Source: an uncultured Pelagibacteraceae bacterium (GTDB lineage Bacteria; Pseudomonadota; Alphaproteobacteria; Pelagibacterales; Pelagibacteraceae). From it: 40,216 nt of DNA. The DNA lies in contig CABXYJ010000007.1 in the NCBI GenBank assembly GCA_902516345.1, positions 1 through 40,216 of the forward strand, read 5' to 3'. Under the pieces are notes generated by a model, which worked only from the letters and a program-made list of their open reading frames with translations, was not told where the DNA came from and searched no databases. The translations under genes were made by a program, and so were the position numbers. This document shows, one piece after another, positions 35,716-40,216 of the stretch. Each line of letters opens with the position of its first letter. The stretch's first letter is position 1.

Positions 35716-36510
35716 ATGGCATACGAAAGAAAATTTAAAATAGGTAAACCAATTTTAGAGGTAAATAATATTTCACTCGCTTTTGGAGGTGTTAAAGCAA
35801 TAACTGATACCTCATTTAATGTCCTTGAGCACGAGGTAAGAGCAATAATTGGACCTAATGGAGCCGGAAAAAGCTCAATGCTTAATTGTATAAATGGCAT
35901 CTATAAACCTCAACAAGGAACTGTTTCTTTCAGGGGAAAGGAAATACCAAACATAACACCAAACATAATGGCTCAAATGGGACTCTCTAGAACATTCCAA
36001 AACTTAGCTCTTTTTAAAAGAATGTCTGTATTGGATAATATTTTAGTTGGTCGTAAACTTCATACGAAGACAAATTTTATCGAAGTTGCTTTGCAACTTC
36101 CTAAAGTTAAAAAAGAGGAAAAAGTAAACAGAGATCGATCTGAGGAAATAATTAGTTTTTTAGAAATAGAAGACATTAAAGACACTCCTGTTGGAAAACT
36201 TCCTTATGGATTACAAAAAAAAGTTGAGTTAGGCCGAGCTCTTGCAACTGACTCTTCAATAATTTTATTGGATGAGCCAATGGCTGGAATGAATGTTGAA
36301 GAAAAAAGAGATATGTGTAGATTTATTTTGAAGGTAAATGATGAACTTGGCACAACAATGGTTTTAATTGAGCATGATATGGGAGTAGTAATGGATATAT
36401 CTGATAGAGTTGTTGTGCTTGATTATGGCAAGGTAATTGGTGATGGGACACCAGATGAGATAATGGCAAACCAAAAAGTAATAGATGCTTACTTAGGAGT
36501 GGAACACTAG
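35716..36510 (+). CDS. livG: ABC transporter ATP-binding protein (LivG type)
   Basis: Second ATPase of the importer (264 aa). Walker A GPNGAGKSS at 46-54, the LivG loop LSRTFQNLALFKRMSVLDNILVG, the signature LPYGLQKKVELGRALA, Walker B SIILLDEPMAGMN, H-loop VLIEHDMGVVMDISDRVVVLDYGKVIGDG and the C-terminal VIDAYLG motif that marks LivG. It starts two bases after livF and is eight bases from livH. The 27-residue insert LHTKTNFIEVALQLPKVKKEEKVNR, given by position about 116-140, is normal for this subfamily. Confidence 0.94.
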   Translation: MAYERKFKIGKPILEVNNISLAFGGVKAITDTSFNVLEHEVRAIIGPNGAGKSSMLNCINGIYKPQQGTVSFRGKEIPNITPNIMAQMGLSRTFQNLALFKRMSVLDNILVGRKLHTKTNFIEVALQLPKVKKEEKVNRDRSEEIISFLEIEDIKDTPVGKLPYGLQKKVELGRALATDSSIILLDEPMAGMNVEEKRDMCRFILKVNDELGTTMVLIEHDMGVVMDISDRVVVLDYGKVIGDGTPDEIMANQKVIDAYLGVEH

Positions 36511-36518
36511 GATAAAAT

Positions 36519-37427
36519 ATGATTGATGAGTTATTATTTTTTATGGAAGTACTTGTAGGTGGTTTACTCGCTGGTACAATGTACTCTTTAGTTGCTTTGG
36601 GGTTTGTTCTTATTTTTAAAGCTTCAGCAACATTTAATTTTTCACAAGGGGCGATGGTATTTTTCTCGGTATTAGCATTTTGCGGTTTCATGCAAGATTT
36701 TAATATACCTTTTGTACTTGCATTTATTTTGGCTGCTCTTTTAATGGTAGTCGTTGGTCTGTGTACTGAAAGATTAGTTTTAAGACCTTTGATGAATGCT
36801 AGTGAAGATACAGTGTTAATGGCTACGATAGGACTTGGCTACGTTTTAGAGGGCCTTGCACAAGCTGCATGGGGAGTCGAAGTAAGAAGGTTAGATTTAG
36901 GAATAGGAGACTTCCCCGTCCCATGGATTGCAGATAATTTAAAATTATTTATTAGTGCACTTGATATTACAGCTGGGTTAGTTGCAGCTATAATGATTAT
37001 TGGTCTGTTTTTATTGTTCAAATATACAAAAATTGGATTAGGTTTAAGAGCTGTTGCAGATGATGCAGGAGCAGCTAGCTCTATTGGAATTCCCTTAAAG
37101 CACATAATGTTATTAGTTTGGTCAGCTGCAGGTGTAGTAGCTTTAGTAGCGGGAATGATGTGGGGAGCTAGAGCGGGTGTTCAATTTGCTCTTGTTGATC
37201 TTGCATTAAAAGCTTTACCTGTATTAATTATAGGTGGATTTTCATCTATACCAGGAGCCATTGTCGGTGGTCTGATTATTGGTGCAGTAGAGAAAATATT
37301 AGAAGTTTATATTGGACCGTTCTTTGGAGGAGCAATTGAGGGTTGGGCTCCATATGTATTAGCAATATTCTTTTTATTATATAGACCAGAAGGTTTATTT
37401 GGAGAAAAAATTATTAGGAGAGTTTAA
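36519..37427 (+). CDS. livH: ABC transporter permease (LivH type)
   Basis: Permease subunit of the importer (302 aa) with about eight to nine hydrophobic helices. LivH markers: GGLLAGTMYSLVALGFVLIFKASATFNFSQGAMVFF (14-49), LRPLMNASEDTVLMATIGLG, GLGLRAVADDAGAASSIGIPLKHI (the EAA-type ATPase contact), and the C-terminal FSSIPGAIVGGLIIGAVEK and LFRPEGLFG-like LYRPEGLFGEKIIRRV. The gene is preceded by livG with an 8-base gap and followed by livM with 3 bases. Forms a heterodimer with LivM. Confidence 0.95.
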   Translation: MIDELLFFMEVLVGGLLAGTMYSLVALGFVLIFKASATFNFSQGAMVFFSVLAFCGFMQDFNIPFVLAFILAALLMVVVGLCTERLVLRPLMNASEDTVLMATIGLGYVLEGLAQAAWGVEVRRLDLGIGDFPVPWIADNLKLFISALDITAGLVAAIMIIGLFLLFKYTKIGLGLRAVADDAGAASSIGIPLKHIMLLVWSAAGVVALVAGMMWGARAGVQFALVDLALKALPVLIIGGFSSIPGAIVGGLIIGAVEKILEVYIGPFFGGAIEGWAPYVLAIFFLLYRPEGLFGEKIIRRV

Positions 37428-37430
37428 TTT

Positions 37431-38504
37431 ATGAAACCAGTCTTTATGACTTACACAAAAAAAGACCTAATTAACTTAGCTGTTTGTATGGTTCTAAGTG
37501 TATTAATAATACCGACATTCATTAAAACAGAATATTGGTACACCTCGATATTAATTCCTTGGCTTTGCTTAGCTTTAGCTACAATTGGACAACAAATTGT
37601 TATGGGTTATACAGGGCAATTGGCTTTAGGTGCTGCTGGTTTCATGGCTGCAGGAGCATTTGCTATGTTCAATCTTATTTTACGAGTGCCGGAACTGGGT
37701 TTTATAGGCTCCCTTGCAGTATCAGGTTTAATTGCAGCTGCTTTTGGAATTTTGTTCGGTCTACCGAGTTTAAAAGTAAGAGGAATTTATCTGATGGTAG
37801 CAACTCTCGCATCACAGTTTTTTATAATATGGATGATAGATAAATTTGGTTGGTTTAAAAACTATGACTCATCGGGAATTATAACTGCGCAAGACATAGT
37901 TATCTTAGGAAAACCATTTACAACTCCATTAGCTATGTATTTTGTGTGTTTGGCTGTTACAGCGGTTTTAACTTTACTGGCTATGAACATGGCCCGAGGT
38001 AGTACTGGTAGAAACTGGATGGCAGTAAGGGATATGGATATAGCTGCAGAGTCTATGGGTGTTTCTTTATTAAAAACTAAAGTTCAAGCATTCGCAATCA
38101 GTGCATTTTATTGTGGAGTAGCAGGTGCTCTTTTTGCATTTTGTTATCTTAAATCTTTAGAGCCCGTCGCATTTGATATTAAATTGTCCTTTAAAATATT
38201 ATTTATGTGTATCTTAGGTGGTCTTGGTACCATAAATGGTGCTTTCATAGGTGCAGCATTTATTTTACTTTTCCCGGTTCTTTTAAATAGTGTTGGAAAT
38301 AATGTGTTCCATGGAGCAATCGATGCTACAATTATTTCATCTATAGAACAGGTCATATTTGGTCTGTTAATGATTATATTCATGATTTATGAGCCATTAG
38401 GAATGGCTAAGTTGTGGGAAAACTTAAAACAAAAATTAAGTTTGAGACTTCAATCCTCTAGTATCAAAAATCTCAAATCTTCAGTAAGTAAAAATCTTAA
38501 ATAG
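37431..38504 (+). CDS. livM: ABC transporter permease (LivM type)
   Basis: Second permease of the importer (357 aa) with about nine hydrophobic helices. Conserved: IGQQIVMGYTGQLALGAAGFMAAGAFA (52-78), GLPSLKVRGIYLMVATLASQFF, NWMAVRDMDIAAESMGVSLLKTKVQAFAISAFYCGVAGALFA, and GGLGTINGAFIGAAFILLFP near 264-283. The C-terminal 25 residues are Ser/Lys-rich and not part of the core. Its TAG overlaps the GTG of a possible microprotein gene by one base. Confidence 0.95.
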   Translation: MKPVFMTYTKKDLINLAVCMVLSVLIIPTFIKTEYWYTSILIPWLCLALATIGQQIVMGYTGQLALGAAGFMAAGAFAMFNLILRVPELGFIGSLAVSGLIAAAFGILFGLPSLKVRGIYLMVATLASQFFIIWMIDKFGWFKNYDSSGIITAQDIVILGKPFTTPLAMYFVCLAVTAVLTLLAMNMARGSTGRNWMAVRDMDIAAESMGVSLLKTKVQAFAISAFYCGVAGALFAFCYLKSLEPVAFDIKLSFKILFMCILGGLGTINGAFIGAAFILLFPVLLNSVGNNVFHGAIDATIISSIEQVIFGLLMIIFMIYEPLGMAKLWENLKQKLSLRLQSSSIKNLKSSVSKNLK

Positions 38505-38584
38505 TGAGTAAAAAAAAATTAATTTTTGCTTTACTGATAGGAATTTTGATAGGACTATTAATAGAAAATAATTTTATTATTTAA
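38504..38584 (+). CDS. Possible 26-residue single-helix membrane microprotein
   Basis: An open frame of 26 codons starts with GTG that shares its G with the livM TAG stop (TAGTG), the same coupling used by many genes here. The predicted peptide has a basic start (SKKK), one strongly hydrophobic run of about 15 residues (LIFALLIGILIGLLI) and a short polar tail (ENNFII). This is the layout of small inner-membrane regulators of transporters. It is too short for homology by eye and may be chance; the overlap and clear charge pattern argue for a real gene. It may partner LivHM. Confidence 0.4.
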   Translation: MSKKKLIFALLIGILIGLLIENNFII

Positions 38585-38608
38585 TTAAAACTTAATAATC
38601 TATAAACA

Positions 38609-39004
38609 TTATAGAGATACAATTTTTTTTATGGCTTTAAAAGGTAATAAAATACATTCTTTACGTGGATGATTTTTCTTTTTAAACAACTTATTCATAA
38701 TTTTCCATTTATCCATAATCTTAAGATTTCCGTCAAAAAATGATTTTGCATCATCACATAATTCTTTTATTTTTGATTTTTTCTTATTTATTGAAATTTG
38801 TGATAGTAAACTTGCAGATGCTTGACAATAAATACAAGATTTACCTTCATAACCAAAATTAATAATCTTATCTTCTTTAATGATTAAGTTTATCTTTATT
38901 TCATCACCACATAAGGGATTTTTCAATTTTGAGTGATGTGTATGATTTTTTACATATTTATTACTATTATTGTCAGATACAATTTTAAGAATTTCTAAAT
39001 CCAT
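38609..39004 (-). CDS. SufU/IscU-like iron-sulfur cluster scaffold protein
   Basis: A 131-aa member of the IscU/SufU/NifU N-terminal family, which assembles or handles Fe-S clusters and binds zinc. Ligands match SufU: Cys32 and Asp34 in NPLCGDEI, Cys57 in GKSCIYCQASASLL and Cys117 in RKECILLPFKAI, with an extra Cys60 in place of a usual non-Cys residue and Cys83. It lacks the LPPVK motif of true IscU, as SufU does. It stands alone: no suf or isc genes are in the window. The coding strand is opposite the flanking genes. SufU-type function is inferred from ligand spacing. Confidence 0.82.
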   Translation of the reverse strand: MDLEILKIVSDNNSNKYVKNHTHHSKLKNPLCGDEIKINLIIKEDKIINFGYEGKSCIYCQASASLLSQISINKKKSKIKELCDDAKSFFDGNLKIMDKWKIMNKLFKKKNHPRKECILLPFKAIKKIVSL

Positions 39005-39107
39005 GATTATTTTTTTATATAATATTCTATTATATTTGTATAAAGATTAACGTAAAAGAGTCTAATTTTTATTGTAGTCAAAGCTAATAAGAATTAAGTA
39101 TTTGGTT

Positions 39108-40013
39108 ATGTTAGAGCTAAAAAATGAAAAAATAGCAATTCCAGTAGTTTTGTTTGCAGGTATCCTTTGGTCTTTTGGCCCTTTAGTTGTTAGATATATG
39201 AATGATCCTCATTTAATTCCATGGCAATACATCTTTGGAAGGGGATTAACTATTTTTATTATTTTAAATCTTTATTTATTTTTTGAGGAGGGAATAAATT
39301 TTTATAAAAATTATAAAAAGATAGGTAAATCAGGACTTTTGGGAGGAGTTGGCTTAGGAATAGCAATGATTTCATTTATATACTCTATCACAAACACAAG
39401 CGCAGCAATTACACTTTTATGTTTGGCTGCTATGCCTTTCTTTACAGCTCTATTAGCTTTTTTGTTTTTAAAAGAAAAAATTTCTTTTAATGTTTGGATT
39501 TCAATTTTTATTGCAACAATAGGAATCGTCATTATGGCTTTTGGAAATAATGAAAAAAATTCCTTAGTTGGATTTATATTTGGTATGACTTCCTCAATTG
39601 GTTTTTCTATTTTTTCAGTGACTTTAAGATGGAGAAAAGAAACTCCTAAATTTACTACTGTAGCCGTTGCAGGTTTATTTTGTTTTATTATAGCTGCGTG
39701 TATGATTACAATTAAAGACCAAAGTTTTTTTTCTTCGAGCTACAATAGTGCTATGTTTTCATTGCATGGTGTCTTGGTTTGTTTAGGATTAATATTGTAT
39801 TCAATAGGATCAAAAGCCATTGCTGCTGCAGAATTAACTTTACTATCTTTAACAGAGGTGATCGGGGGTATTTTTTGGGTATGGTTGCCTTTATTGGGAG
39901 TCAATGAAGTACCATCCACAAACACAATAATAGGTGGTTTCTTTCTCTTTATATCTCTTATGTATTATAGTTTAATAATGAGATGGAACAAAAGACATAT
40001 TGCTTTAAATTAA
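39108..40013 (+). CDS. EamA/DMT-superfamily transporter
   Basis: A 301-aa ten-helix membrane protein with two EamA repeats: first about residues 10-143 with VVLFAGILWSFGPLVVRYMND, SAAITLLCLAAMPFFTALLAFLFLKEKIS; second about 155-295 with IGSKAIAAAELTLLSLTEVIGGIFWVWLPLLGVNE. The conserved Glu in the last part matches other DMT transporters. Substrate unknown. I start at ATG 39108 and not at a TTG two codons earlier. It is only 12 bases from the amidinotransferase ATG, so the two are probably one transcript, and it might move guanidino or amino compounds. Confidence 0.87.
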   Translation: MLELKNEKIAIPVVLFAGILWSFGPLVVRYMNDPHLIPWQYIFGRGLTIFIILNLYLFFEEGINFYKNYKKIGKSGLLGGVGLGIAMISFIYSITNTSAAITLLCLAAMPFFTALLAFLFLKEKISFNVWISIFIATIGIVIMAFGNNEKNSLVGFIFGMTSSIGFSIFSVTLRWRKETPKFTTVAVAGLFCFIIAACMITIKDQSFFSSSYNSAMFSLHGVLVCLGLILYSIGSKAIAAAELTLLSLTEVIGGIFWVWLPLLGVNEVPSTNTIIGGFFLFISLMYYSLIMRWNKRHIALN

Positions 40014-40025
40014 ATTTTGATTTCA

Positions 40026-40216
40026 ATGAGTAAAAATAAAGTAATAGTTAACAGTTGGAACGAGTGGGATCCACTCAAACATGTTATTATCGGTAGAGCT
40101 GACGGCAGTTGCATTCCAGCTCCAGAACCTGCACTTGATGCAAAAGTTCCTGAGGATTCTGATATGAAAGGATCATTTGGTCCAAGAACTAAAGATACTG
40201 TAGATAAAGCTAATGA
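40026..40216 (+). CDS. Glycine amidinotransferase-like protein, N-terminal part (3' truncated by window edge)
   Basis: The first 63 codons of an amidinotransferase. VNSWNEWDPLKHVIIGRADG followed by CIPAPEPALDAKVP is the N-terminal signature of arginine:glycine amidinotransferase-like enzymes (guanidinobutyrate and guanidinoacetate type), including the conserved E-W-D-P. The catalytic Asp-His-Cys residues lie beyond the window edge. Arginine:glycine transferases give guanidinoacetate and ornithine; the acceptor is not determined. It follows the EamA gene by 12 bases. Confidence 0.88.
   Translation, partial: MSKNKVIVNSWNEWDPLKHVIIGRADGSCIPAPEPALDAKVPEDSDMKGSFGPRTKDTVDKAN

Noticed and set aside
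36323..36691. Long reverse open frame across the livG/livH junction
   Set aside because: It lies wholly within two well-supported ABC genes and its translation is low-complexity, as expected from an antisense shadow.
38599..38630. Terminator hairpin (TCTATA/TATAGA) followed by T8 downstream of livM
   Set aside because: The stem is only six mostly A-T pairs, seven bases lie between stem and T-run, and the site reaches into the SufU-like coding end. Too weak to call.
1..40216. CRISPR arrays, tRNA or rRNA genes, insertion sequences, prophage
   Set aside because: No repeated spacer pattern, cloverleaf, rRNA-like GC island, transposase or phage protein was seen on either strand.

Overview
The window is about 40 kb of very AT-rich, tightly packed alphaproteobacterial DNA. 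The low GC, near absence of intergenic space, overlapping start and stop codons, poor Shine-Dalgarno sites, a tandem glycine riboswitch before gcvT, TRAP and branched-chain amino-acid-type ABC uptake systems and an NAD-dependent formate dehydrogenase together point to a SAR11 (Pelagibacterales) genome. The assignment is by recognition, not by a database search. No rRNA, tRNA, CRISPR, IS element or phage gene was seen, and no gap longer than 200 bases lacks a feature.

Layout. 1-4492: the 3' end of recA, alaS, and icd facing alaS. 4567-11418: one long forward run of psd, pssA, a glycosyltransferase, rlmE, guaB (without CBS domains), a TPR protein, guaA and panB. 11415-12026: a reverse TerC-family gene. 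12140-18727: a TRAP transporter (dctPQM), a reverse pair (pxpA and a TPR protein), then forward pxpB, pxpC and an EamA transporter; this looks like a 5-oxoproline uptake and hydrolysis module. 18728-27020: an extended -10 promoter and tandem glycine riboswitch followed by gcvT, gcvH, gcvP and then, with no obvious terminator, a flavoprotein, DUF1365, a cyclopropane-fatty-acid-synthase-like methyltransferase and a DUF3833 lipoprotein. 27017-31416: SDR, tspO, a DAO-type oxidoreductase, selO and msrA, an apparent membrane and oxidative-stress neighbourhood. 31504-33266: formate dehydrogenase and an HPP-family membrane protein. 33462-38584: a five-gene Liv-type ABC importer plus a possible 26-residue membrane microprotein. 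38609-40216: an orphan SufU-like scaffold, an EamA transporter and the 5' end of an amidinotransferase.

Two genes, gcvT and the cfa-like gene, are each broken by an apparent single extra A. Everything around them is intact, so these are either assembly errors or real lesions, and the reads must decide. The most interesting system-level reading is that a glycine-sensing leader may drive not only glycine cleavage but also an adjoining membrane-lipid-modification cassette, which sits beside TspO, SelO and MsrA. Also notable are two divergent gene pairs whose tiny shared gaps hold a near-symmetric -10 element placed so that the mRNAs would be leaderless or nearly so.
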